From assembly GCA_014383605.1 (NCBI GenBank), contig JACNHM010000180.1, forward strand, positions 1 through 9,944: 9,944 nucleotides of DNA. Direction: 5' to 3'. The notes beneath the pieces are model-generated. The model made no database searches. It saw only the letters and a program-made list of their open reading frames with translations, and was not told the DNA's origin. The translations under genes were made by a program, and so were the position numbers. This document shows, one piece after another, positions 1 to 6,251 of this stretch. Positions within the stretch are counted from its first letter, which is position 1, and every line of letters begins with the position of its first letter. Origin of the DNA: Chloroflexota bacterium. Lineage in GTDB: Bacteria > Chloroflexota > Anaerolineae > UBA3071.

Positions 1-1
1 C

Positions 2-61
2 AGGGACATCTCCACCAACCGCGCCCAAACACTGACCGAAAACTACGGCAGGGGCCGCTGA
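2..61 (+). CDS. C-terminal end of an upstream gene, possibly PstB
   Basis: An open frame enters from the left edge and stops at TGA 59-61, ending in ...LTENYGRGR. PstB, the ATPase of the phosphate ABC transporter, commonly ends in a TEDY-x-x-GR-like tail, and pstB commonly precedes phoU, which is the next gene here. Only about 19 residues are visible and no domain motif is included, so the assignment rests on the short tail resemblance and gene order. It could be another gene or a chance open frame. Confidence 0.4.
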   Translation, partial: RDISTNRAQTLTENYGRGR

Positions 62-244
62 GGTGGGTGTCAATTCTTTTCCCCAGGCGGGCGCCGGCCC
101 TGGGCCCGGCGACCCGGAAAACTGCCAGCGGGCAGGGCAGGTGGCGGACAAAAAATTTGTCCAAACTTCTTCCAGCCGCAATTGATGGCGAGGAGTTGTA
201 CTCCGAGCCCCTGCTGAGATCATTGTGTGAAAAGGAGGATTGCT
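62..244. other. phoU upstream region with short inverted repeats
   Basis: No gene is seen here. There is a GC-rich dyad around 90-111, a perfect 7-bp inverted repeat at 146-162 (GGACAAA, 3-nt spacer, TTTGTCC), and a 5-bp stem at 192-204 (GGAGT TGT ACTCC). The 146-162 palindrome is followed by AAACTTCTT rather than a T run, so it is not a convincing terminator; it could be an operator or an mRNA hairpin. No promoter was recognised. Confidence 0.35.
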
Positions 245-928
245 ATGGTGCGAGAGACCTACTATCGGGAATTACAGCGCCTTCAGGACGAACTGCTGAT
301 CCTGGGCAGCATGGTGGAGAACGCCCTCGTTGAATCGGTGCAACTGCTGAAGCGCCAGGATCTGGAAGGTGCGCGACGCCTGGTCGCCGACGATCATCTC
401 ATCAATCGCAAGCGCTTCGACATTGAAGCCGACGCGCTGGTGCTCATCGCCACCCAGCAGCCCATGGCCGGCGACCTGCGCACCCTGGCGGCCATCCTGG
501 AGATCGTCACTGAGCTGGAGCGCATGGGCGACTATGCCAAGGGCATCGGCCGTATCACTCTGATGATCGGCAAGCAGCCCCTCATCAAGCCCCTCGTGGA
601 TCTGCCACGCATGGCGCAGAAGGCCCAGGACATGCTCCACCAGGCGCTGGATGCCTTCGTGCGCCGCGACGTTGCCTTGGCCCTGGCTATCCCCGCCCAG
701 GACGAAGAGGTAGACGATCTCTACAACCAGGTCTATCGGGAACTGCTCACCTACATCATGGCTGACCCCCACACCATAGACCAGGCCACTCAGCTGCTCT
801 GGGTGGCCCACAACCTGGAGCGCACCGCCGACCGTGTGACCAACATCTGCGAGCGCGTGGTCTTCACCGTCACCGGCGAGATGGTGGAGATGGATGCCGA
901 GGACACCGGCCTTGAGAGCGTGGCCTGA
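245..928 (+). CDS. phoU: PhoU family phosphate signalling regulator
   Basis: A 227-residue, all-helical protein of normal PhoU length. PhoU is a cytoplasmic protein that links the Pst phosphate transporter to the PhoR histidine kinase and limits phosphate uptake and Pho regulon activity. Both metal-binding repeats of the family are visible: ELERMGDYAKGIGR near residues 90-103 and NLERTADRVTNICE near 190-203, each with the E-x3-D spacing. The start was set at ATG 245 because AAGGAGG lies at 232-238 with a 6-nt spacer; a GTG at 227 would add six residues and has no such site. It is on the opposite strand to the peptide cluster and converges on it, so it is probably an unrelated neighbour. The family call is secure. 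Confidence 0.93.
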   Translation: MVRETYYRELQRLQDELLILGSMVENALVESVQLLKRQDLEGARRLVADDHLINRKRFDIEADALVLIATQQPMAGDLRTLAAILEIVTELERMGDYAKGIGRITLMIGKQPLIKPLVDLPRMAQKAQDMLHQALDAFVRRDVALALAIPAQDEEVDDLYNQVYRELLTYIMADPHTIDQATQLLWVAHNLERTADRVTNICERVVFTVTGEMVEMDAEDTGLESVA

Positions 929-954
929 CCGCGTTCACTTCCCAATGCTGAAAC

Positions 955-1076
955 GGACACGGACGCGAGGCACCACTTCGCATAGTCTATTGCACCCTTC
1001 CAGAAAATCCAAAGCGCAAGAAATGACAGAATAGATGATGACTATGCGAAGTGGCGTGCTCAGAAAGCGGTTGTCC
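955..1076. repeat. Large interrupted inverted repeat between convergent genes
   Basis: Perfect 15-bp arms at 973-987 (CCACTTCGCATAGTC) and 1040-1054. Pairing continues inward to TATT/AATA with a 4-nt bulge, and outward imperfectly to GGACA (955-959) and TGTCC (1072-1076). The arms enclose about 50 nt with no coding sequence. It lies between the ends of phoU and the nucleotidyltransferase gene. It could be a remnant of a small non-autonomous mobile element or a large mRNA 3' hairpin; no T run follows on either strand and no target duplication was identified. Confidence 0.55.
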
Positions 1077-1123
1077 GCTGGTTCGTGCAGCTTGTTGATT
1101 GGTAATTCACCCCCACAAACAGA

Positions 1124-1150
1124 GTAGGAGCGAGGTCACCTCGCCCCTAC
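1124..1150 (-). terminator. Candidate terminator hairpin of the minus-strand unit
   Basis: Near-perfect 13-nt arms GTAGGAGCGAGGT (1124-1136) and ACCTCGCCCCTAC (1138-1150). The one mismatch becomes a U-G wobble in the minus-strand RNA, giving an 11-bp GC-rich stem with a GUGAC loop. On the minus strand it is followed by CTCTGTTTGTG, only a weak T-rich tract. It lies 39 bases past the stop of the last minus-strand gene. I recall similar GTAGGGGCGAGG palindromes as dispersed repeats in several phyla, so it may be a repeat used as a terminator. Confidence 0.45.
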
Positions 1151-1155
1151 ACCAG

Positions 1156-1202
1156 ACGTCTCACGTTTTACGCTTCACGCACCACGTTTCACGCCTCACG
1201 TA
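1156..1202. repeat. TTTCACG-type heptamer array
   Basis: Tandem degenerate units of the form (T/C)(T/C)(T/C/A)(T/C)ACG: GTCTCACG, TTTTACG, CTTCACG, CACCACG, TTTCACG, CCTCACG. Related arrays occur at 8046-8104, 8931-8980 and 9781-9847. The end of the nucleotidyltransferase gene lies in this array, so the repeat supplies its last codons and its TGA stop. Confidence 0.7.
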
Positions 1203-2439
1203 CCCATTCCTCTGCCAGCCAATCCGACAAAACGTTCTTGCGCTCAGCCAGAAGAGTCGTTTGCTGGTCACCGCGCAGCAAACACCAGGTCGCACGACCA
1301 TACCGACGCAGCACGTCCACCAACCGCACCGGATAGTACAGATAGATTCTCGCCGAGTCAGGAGGAGCAGGATACAGTGTGGACATATTCAAAGGGGAGG
1401 GAAACAGGATTCTGAAGAGGTGTACCGCCTTGTCCTGAGGCCTCTTGGCCCCCCAGAGTTGGGCGAAGTTCGCGCTGGTCATCTTTTGGTCAGAGAAGAG
1501 TTGCTCTTTGACCACAGCCGCAATCGTTTCACTGAAGCCAACCGGCTGCAGGTCCCGCAGAACATCATCCGGCACGGCCGCCCCCACCAACTCCCTGGCC
1601 AGATACAGCGCCAGATGGACGCCCCTGCGCCACCTCCATTGTTCAGCACGCTGCCGCACCTGTGCCCAGTCCATGTCGTCACCGTAGTGGCGGATCGTCG
1701 CCGCGATATCGCAGAGGGCTGATAACCCCAGTTGGAAGCAATGTTGGTATGAGGCGTGCAAACACAAGTATAGCAACAGATCCTCAGCACAAAGGGCCAA
1801 CACCTCTACGCCGGCGACGGTAGCTGGCACTGCCCGTTCCCACAGCTCAGCCACGTCAATGCTGTGCTGTCGGCCTGGGCTGGTAATGTTCCAGTGGATT
1901 TCGACCCAGGGCATGTTGGGCTTGACGAAAGGTGACAGATGCTTCGCGGTTGCAAAATCCACGTGGATATCCACGGAGAATGATCGCAACGAGTGATAGC
2001 CCAGTGCAGTGAGGACCTCCCTGCTCTTAGTCACATCCTCCTGTGGAACCAGCAGGTCTATGTCGCCGATTCCCCGCAGCGCGACGTTGTCGTAGACCGC
2101 GTCTGCCAGGAACGCTCCCTTGAGCACGATGACCGCAATCCCGCCTCGCCGTAGCCCACTCACGATCTCGCCCAGCTCGTGATGCAGGCGCATGTTCCGC
2201 GCCGCGTTGACGAGATACGCTCGCCGCAGCCCTTGCATGATCTCTGCCGGGACACGGGTTTCCAGCCCGCGGGCCACGAGACGGTGATACAGCAAGGGGC
2301 TGACCCGTTGCTTCGCCGCCAGATCCAGCAGAGCCTCCCCATCCGCAGCGGACAACCGCTCCAGCTTGCTAGCATCAACTCGGCCTGAATCGTAACTTAT
2401 GCCAGTCAGCAACAGATCACTGATCGTCTGCTGTTCCAT
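1189..2439 (-). CDS. Nucleotidyltransferase family protein (PF14907-like)
   Basis: A 416-residue protein with the nucleotidyltransferase-fold signature of the PF14907 group: VIVLKG at 103-108, followed by RGIGDIDLLV at 122-131, where G-x-G-D-I-D carries the two metal-binding Asp (126, 128). The remainder looks helical, with no other domain recognised. Such proteins are known from RiPP clusters, including lasso peptide loci, next to PqqD-like, peptidase and ABC genes; the substrate is generally unknown. A role in transferring a nucleotide or phosphate to the peptide is inference. ATG 2439 is preceded by GAGGAAAG. It lies 59 bases after the ABC gene and is the last gene of the unit. The C-terminus (...EEWVREA) is encoded within a heptamer repeat, so the original end may have been altered. 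Confidence 0.82.
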   Translation of the reverse strand: MEQQTISDLLLTGISYDSGRVDASKLERLSAADGEALLDLAAKQRVSPLLYHRLVARGLETRVPAEIMQGLRRAYLVNAARNMRLHHELGEIVSGLRRGGIAVIVLKGAFLADAVYDNVALRGIGDIDLLVPQEDVTKSREVLTALGYHSLRSFSVDIHVDFATAKHLSPFVKPNMPWVEIHWNITSPGRQHSIDVAELWERAVPATVAGVEVLALCAEDLLLYLCLHASYQHCFQLGLSALCDIAATIRHYGDDMDWAQVRQRAEQWRWRRGVHLALYLARELVGAAVPDDVLRDLQPVGFSETIAAVVKEQLFSDQKMTSANFAQLWGAKRPQDKAVHLFRILFPSPLNMSTLYPAPPDSARIYLYYPVRLVDVLRRYGRATWCLLRGDQQTTLLAERKNVLSDWLAEEWVREA

Positions 2440-2468
2440 GAGCTTTCCTCAGAGTGCCTTCCCCTGAA

Positions 2469-2495
2469 CCTTTGTGTCTTGGTGTCTTGGTGGTG
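2469..2495. repeat. CACCAAGACA-type short repeat
   Basis: The gap between the ABC and nucleotidyltransferase genes is mostly an iterated motif, read on the minus strand as CACCACCAAGACACCAAGAC followed by ACAAAGG. Similar CCAAGACAC arrays recur between genes in many bacteria, from general knowledge. It lies inside the transcription unit just upstream of the nucleotidyltransferase ribosome-binding site. Confidence 0.55.
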
Positions 2496-2498
2496 AGG

Positions 2499-4346
2499 TT
2501 ACACTGTCTCGACCCCACGCATCTGCACCATCCACGATTGGGCGTAGCGTCCCCCCAGGGCCACCAGTTCATCGTGGCTGCCCGACTCCAGGATACGGCC
2601 AGCCTCCATCACGTGGATCACATCCGCCTGCATGGCCGTGGTGAAACGGTGAGTGACGATGACGGCCGTGCGCCCGGCGGCCAGCGCACGGAACCGCGCC
2701 AGCCAGTCCGCTTCGGCCCAGGAGTCCATCATGCTGGTGGGTTCATCCAGCACGATGATTGAGGCCCGGCGCAGGAAAGCACGCGCCAGCGCCACCCGCT
2801 GCCACTCGCCCACGCTCAACTCCGCGCCGCCGAACCACTTCCCCAGCACCGTCTCATAACCCTCAGGCAGCCGGCCGATGGGCACGTCGGCGCCTGCGGC
2901 GCGGGCCGCGGCCTCAATCTCAGGCCGAGCAGGCCCTGCCGCCAGGTCGCCCAGTCCGATGTTCTCGGCGGCCGTGCTATGGTAGCGCACCGGCTCTTGG
3001 AACAGCACGGTGATCTGTCGCCGCAGCTCTTGCACCGACAGCGCGCGCAGGTCCACGCCGTCCACGGTGATGTGGCCCGCCTGGGGATCGTAGAAGCGGC
3101 AGATCAGCTTGATCACCGTGCTCTTGCCGGCCCCATTGGCCCCGACGAGAGCCGCGATCTGCCCGGCGGGGATCTGCAACGTGAAGTCATCCAGGGCGGC
3201 CCGCTGGCTGCCGGGGTAGCTGAAGGATACCCCTGCGAAGCGTATCCCCTCCCGTAAGGGTGCCGGGGCGGGGATGGGCCGGGGCGGGTCGGTCACCTGC
3301 GCTTCCAGGCCCAGGAACTCGAACAGATTCTCCAGGAACATGACGTTACGGTAGACCTCCCCGACGTTGCCCAGCAGGGAGCGCGTCAACCGCTGGCCCT
3401 GGGCAAAGGCCTGATAGAAGAGGGCCACGTCGCCCAGGGTCCCCGCTCCCTGCACGGCGCGCCACACCATCCAGGCCAGCGCCGCCCCGGTGGCCAGCAG
3501 GCCCATGGCCCCCGCCGCCAATTCGGCCAGCGCCTGATCCCGGCCCAGCGCCACCCGTTCGCTGCGCAGCCTCTGACGTAACTGCTGGAACGCCGTCTGG
3601 AAATGATCGCCCAGCGCGAAGAGGCGCAGCTCAGCGGCCGCTTCCCGCAGCGTCAGCATCCAGTCGTAGTAAGTGGTGCGGCGGATGGCCGCCGTGTTCT
3701 CCATACGCCAGCGGTGAAAGCGACGGGTGGTGCGAAACACGACGTAGAAAGCCGGCAGCGTGCCGATCAGCAGCAGGGCCGGCACCCAGGGACCAAAGGA
3801 GACCAGCACCGCCGCCATGGCCAGCAGCGTGATGCTGTTTTGCAGCAGCCCGCCCACATTCTCTAGCAGGGCGACGGGGCGGCCGCTGGCGTCCACGCGG
3901 GCGCGGTGCAGTTGATCGTAATACTCGGGCGTCTCGTAGAAAGCCAGATCGAGGGCCACGGCCTTCTCGTGGATCAGGCCGCTGATGTGGTCTTGCACCA
4001 ACCCCGATTGGGCGGTGCGCACCCAGCCGGTCAGGCTGCGCAAAACCTCCGTCAGCAGCAAGACACCGGCCATGAGAGCCACCAGGAGCAGCGTCGGGCG
4101 CAGGGCAGCCCAGTCACCGCCGCTGTCCAGAGACGCCACCAGACTGTCCACCACGGCCCGCGTCAGGTAGACGGTGGCCACGGGCAGCAGCCCCTGCACC
4201 AGCAGCAGCACCGCCCAGGCCACCGTCCAGCGCCGCGCCGTGGCCCAGACCAGCGAAAACGCTTTGGGCAGGTAGGGCAGCGTTGTCCTGAACCTGTCGA
4301 ATGACTGCGCCAAAACGTCGTTGAGCTTAGGCCAAAGGAGTTTCAC
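2499..4346 (-). CDS. ABC transporter, fused permease and ATPase (peptide exporter)
   Basis: A 615-residue half-transporter that would dimerise in the membrane and export its substrate using ATP. An N-terminal permease has hydrophobic helices at roughly 40-62, 85-105, 165-200 and 280-300. The C-terminal ATPase has Walker A GANGAGKST (402-410), Q-loop LFQEP (448-452), signature LSVGEWQ (510-516, where LSGGQ is usual), Walker B IIVLDEP (530-536) with the catalytic Glu, and H-loop His near 566. There is no N-terminal C39 peptidase domain, so it probably exports an already cleaved product. It starts at GTG 4346, inside the end of the radical SAM gene (20-base overlap), with GGAG seven bases upstream, so translation is likely coupled. 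Codons 10-16 lie over a dispersed-repeat-like sequence. Confidence 0.9.
   Translation of the reverse strand: MKLLWPKLNDVLAQSFDRFRTTLPYLPKAFSLVWATARRWTVAWAVLLLVQGLLPVATVYLTRAVVDSLVASLDSGGDWAALRPTLLLVALMAGVLLLTEVLRSLTGWVRTAQSGLVQDHISGLIHEKAVALDLAFYETPEYYDQLHRARVDASGRPVALLENVGGLLQNSITLLAMAAVLVSFGPWVPALLLIGTLPAFYVVFRTTRRFHRWRMENTAAIRRTTYYDWMLTLREAAAELRLFALGDHFQTAFQQLRQRLRSERVALGRDQALAELAAGAMGLLATGAALAWMVWRAVQGAGTLGDVALFYQAFAQGQRLTRSLLGNVGEVYRNVMFLENLFEFLGLEAQVTDPPRPIPAPAPLREGIRFAGVSFSYPGSQRAALDDFTLQIPAGQIAALVGANGAGKSTVIKLICRFYDPQAGHITVDGVDLRALSVQELRRQITVLFQEPVRYHSTAAENIGLGDLAAGPARPEIEAAARAAGADVPIGRLPEGYETVLGKWFGGAELSVGEWQRVALARAFLRRASIIVLDEPTSMMDSWAEADWLARFRALAAGRTAVIVTHRFTTAMQADVIHVMEAGRILESGSHDELVALGGRYAQSWMVQMRGVETV
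4284..4304 (-). repeat. Dispersed short repeat inside the ABC gene
   Basis: On the minus strand this reads ATTCGACAGGTTCAGGACAA, related to the CTTCGGCAAGCTCAGG copies at 9378-9403 and 9503-9525. Here it is translated as part of the exporter N-terminus (SFDRFRTT). Sequences of the form TTCGACAGGTTCAGGACA are recurrent in many bacterial genomes, from memory; placement inside a reading frame is less usual. Confidence 0.4.
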
Positions 4347-5442
4347 CCAACATCTCCGCCCGCGCCTGGGCTACGGCGCAGAAGTAAGGCGTGTGACCAT
4401 CCATCTTCCCGGTCTCCAGGTAGGCGTGGGCCGGGCACCACAGGCAAAGGTTGACGTACGGACAAGACTTGCAGCTCCTGAGCAGTGCCTCGTTCTCGCT
4501 GCGTTTGGCGCGCACGCGCGGCGCCAGCTCCTCCCAGGCCTCCCGCAGACGGCCCTGACGCAGATCGTAGGTCGTTCCCGGCGCACAGAGCGACGAGCAC
4601 AGCCGGAAGGCGCCATCGTAGCCGACGTTGAAACTGCCGCCGCCGGCGCCGCAGCCGAACAGGCGGCTGAAAGCCGCGAACTTGTCGCAGCCCTCCCGCT
4701 CACCACAGGCCGCACACTCCTCGTAGGACAACCGCTCGGACATGATCAGCTTGTCGCACCCTCTTTGCAGTGATTCGAACCGCTCCGCGTCCGACCGCTC
4801 CAGGGCCACGATCTGCTCCGGCGTGAGCCGCTCTGACTTGATCTCTTCGTTCCTCACCCGGTCGCCATCGAAGCGCAGGTGCAACTGGGGGTCGAAGCGG
4901 TAGTAGTCCTTGGTCCGCTCGCGGCAGAAGGCGGCGATCTCGTCCATCTCGTGCAGGTTGTAGCATAGGGCCATGGCCTTGAGCCGCACCTTGCCGCCGC
5001 TCTCCAACAGCCGATCCAGCCCACGCACGAAGGCAGCGAAGGAGCCAGGCCGCCGCGTCACCCGCTCGTAGGTCTCCTGGGTCGCCCCGTAGACCGTGAC
5101 TTCAATGTCCCGGGGCGGGTATCGCTTGAACAGCGCCACGTGCTCCTCGTTGACCAGGGTGGCATTGGTGAACACCGAGACCAGCAGCCCCTTGCGTTTG
5201 AGCAGCAGGTAGATCTCGGGAAAGTCGGGACGCAGCAGGGGCTCGCCGCCGGTGATCAAACACCACACGGCCCCCAGGGAGACGGCCTGGTCGGCGATGT
5301 CGCCGATCTCCTCCACCGTGAGCTCTTCGGCTTTGGCTGCCTGGTCTCCCGCCGGCAGGTTGATGTAACAGTGGCGGCAGTCGAGGTTGCAGCGAGCTGT
5401 GATCTCCAGGTCAAAGGAGAAGGGCGCCCGCTTGCCCTTCAT
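4327..5442 (-). CDS. Radical SAM/SPASM peptide-modifying enzyme
   Basis: A 371-residue maturase. Radical SAM enzymes use a [4Fe-4S] cluster to cleave SAM and start radical chemistry; SPASM members commonly modify ribosomal peptides. The cluster motif CNLDCRHC (Cys18, 22, 25) follows SFDLEITAR, and ITGGEPLLRPDF follows as the SAM-binding segment. The C-terminus has a SPASM-like Cys set: 264, 282, 286, 324, 327, 333, 336, 355. Four further Cys (229, 243, 246, 252) may hold another cluster or a zinc site. ATG 5442 is the first usable start, with only a weak ribosome-binding site. The frame continues upstream through FALWDK to a TAG at 5470-5472, beyond which lie an in-frame ATG (5499) and a good GGAGG. 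The last 20 bases overlap the ABC gene. Likely substrate: the two small precursors. The reaction cannot be read from the sequence. Confidence 0.9.
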   Translation of the reverse strand: MKGKRAPFSFDLEITARCNLDCRHCYINLPAGDQAAKAEELTVEEIGDIADQAVSLGAVWCLITGGEPLLRPDFPEIYLLLKRKGLLVSVFTNATLVNEEHVALFKRYPPRDIEVTVYGATQETYERVTRRPGSFAAFVRGLDRLLESGGKVRLKAMALCYNLHEMDEIAAFCRERTKDYYRFDPQLHLRFDGDRVRNEEIKSERLTPEQIVALERSDAERFESLQRGCDKLIMSERLSYEECAACGEREGCDKFAAFSRLFGCGAGGGSFNVGYDGAFRLCSSLCAPGTTYDLRQGRLREAWEELAPRVRAKRSENEALLRSCKSCPYVNLCLWCPAHAYLETGKMDGHTPYFCAVAQARAEMLGETPLA

Positions 5443-5499
5443 CTTGTCCCAGAGGGCGAAATCTTGTATCTAGGCGGAGGAAATGAAGGATTTGCTCAT
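5443..5499 (-). pseudogene. Interrupted original N-terminus of the radical SAM gene
   Basis: ATG 5499 follows GGAGG (5508-5512) with an 8-base spacer and reads MSKSFISSA, then TAG (5470-5472), then IQDFALWDK straight into the radical SAM frame. No ATG, GTG or TTG lies in frame between the TAG and ATG 5442. The likeliest reading is a nonsense mutation (or sequence error) in the tenth codon. Alternatives are a nine-residue upstream ORF that is in frame by chance, or read-through. Confidence 0.55.
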
Positions 5500-5543
5500 G
5501 GTGACTACCTCCAGCGAGCGCTGATTGAGTAGCTGCCCTTCGA

Positions 5544-5825
5544 TCAACTCAGGACACTGCTCTCCTGTATTAGCACATGCTCCTGCAGCCAGAGATTCGC
5601 CAGACTCTCCGTGCTCAAGCCACGGGCACGGGCCAGTGCCCGCAAGCGGGTCAGCAAATTGGGGTCAATGGCGATGTAGTGGCGGCGCGAGCCGAAGTCA
5701 AAGCTGATTTCAACCTCGTGGGTTTGGTCATCAAAGTCGGCCGCGTCATGGGTATCCCAGAACTCGCCCATCTCTTTGATAGAGCGTGACTTGGAAATGC
5801 TGCTCACATTAGCGTCGTTTGCCAT
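5544..5825 (-). CDS. brnA: BrnA/CopG-like antitoxin
   Basis: A 93-residue CopG-type antitoxin. The N-terminal half has SIKEMGEFWDTHD (15-27), the motif typical of antitoxins paired with BrnT. The C-terminal half is ribbon-helix-helix-like: strand RHYIAID (48-54), helix 55-69, turn, helix 72-85. Such antitoxins bind and neutralise the toxin and, as a complex, repress their own promoter. ATG 5825 is preceded by a strong AAAGGAGG located inside the toxin gene; the genes overlap by 17 bases, with the toxin first as usual for brnTA. The stop lies only 44 bases upstream of the apparent original radical SAM start, so radical SAM expression may partly depend on the toxin-antitoxin promoter. Confidence 0.85.
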   Translation of the reverse strand: MANDANVSSISKSRSIKEMGEFWDTHDAADFDDQTHEVEISFDFGSRRHYIAIDPNLLTRLRALARARGLSTESLANLWLQEHVLIQESSVLS

Positions 5826-6096
5826 AGTACCTCCTTTCCTTGCCGGTCATGTCTCTAGCGGTAATCACCAATGCTGCACTGTGTGGCTTCAGCAAGAAAA
5901 ACACAACCAAACATCGTCCGCCTGTGGTTTGTCCAAAGGCGGCGTACAGGTCTTCACCGGGCTGGTGCCCACGCTCCATAAAACGGACGTGAGGATGTCC
6001 CAGCAATACTTCTTCCGCTTCGTCGGGCCATACCTGATGTTTACTGATGATCTTGTCTTCGATCTCATCTAGCCAGATGACTTCCTGGACTTGCAT
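5809..6096 (-). CDS. brnT: BrnT family ribonuclease toxin
   Basis: A 95-residue protein with the BrnT (DUF497, PF04365) layout: KH at 19-20, DEAEEVLL (25-32), a central strand set GRCLVVFFLL (60-69), and the terminal ITARDMTGKERRYY (78-91) with the conserved A-R-D/x-E-R pattern. BrnT toxins are small RelE-fold endoribonucleases that slow translation under stress. The length is typical and the gene looks intact. It is the first gene of a toxin-antitoxin pair and has a candidate promoter immediately upstream. It separates the methyltransferase from the radical SAM gene of the peptide cluster, which suggests insertion of the pair into a pre-existing operon; that is inference. Confidence 0.87.
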   Translation of the reverse strand: MQVQEVIWLDEIEDKIISKHQVWPDEAEEVLLGHPHVRFMERGHQPGEDLYAAFGQTTGGRCLVVFFLLKPHSAALVITARDMTGKERRYYGKRR

Positions 6097-6107
6097 AGTG
6101 CAACCTC

Positions 6108-6136
6108 ATTATAGGCGACTTTCTGTCAGCCGACAA
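6108..6136 (-). promoter_or_regulatory. Candidate promoter of brnTA
   Basis: On the minus strand, a perfect TATAAT (6113 to 6108) lies 17 bases downstream of TTGTCG (6136 to 6131, 4 of 6 matches to TTGACA). Initiation would fall about four to six bases upstream of the brnT ATG, leaving an almost leaderless mRNA and losing the GAGG at 6104-6107. Either the transcript is leaderless-like or the true start differs slightly. No clear operator palindrome was found beside it. Confidence 0.42.
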
Positions 6137-6171
6137 GTACGCAAATCACAAGGGTGTGTTTCATTTCGGTT

Positions 6172-6244
6172 GTAGCATAGGGCCTTGTGCCCGTTGGTAG
6201 TTTGGTGATAATGAAGGAGGAACGCCCACAAGGGGCTATGCTAC
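6172..6244. repeat. MITE-like inverted repeat upstream of brnT
   Basis: Left arm GTAGCATAGGGCCTTGTG (6172-6189, continuing to 6195) pairs with the right arm (6221-6244) over 24 positions, with two 2-bp mismatches (GG/CC swaps on each side of CCTTGTG), around a 25-base loop. It lies between the methyltransferase stop and brnT. There is no T run, so a terminator is unlikely. It may be a short non-autonomous mobile element or a boundary of the toxin-antitoxin insertion. Confidence 0.5.
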
Positions 6245-6251
6245 GATGGTA

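Noticed and set aside
272..811. Minus-strand open frame of 179 codons inside phoU
   Set aside because: It lies wholly within a well-supported phoU gene and shows no family motif; it reflects codon bias in a GC-rich gene.
1099..1722. Plus-strand open frame of 207 codons crossing the end of the nucleotidyltransferase gene
   Set aside because: Begins in intergenic repeats, has no ribosome-binding site, and the opposite strand carries a recognisable protein throughout.
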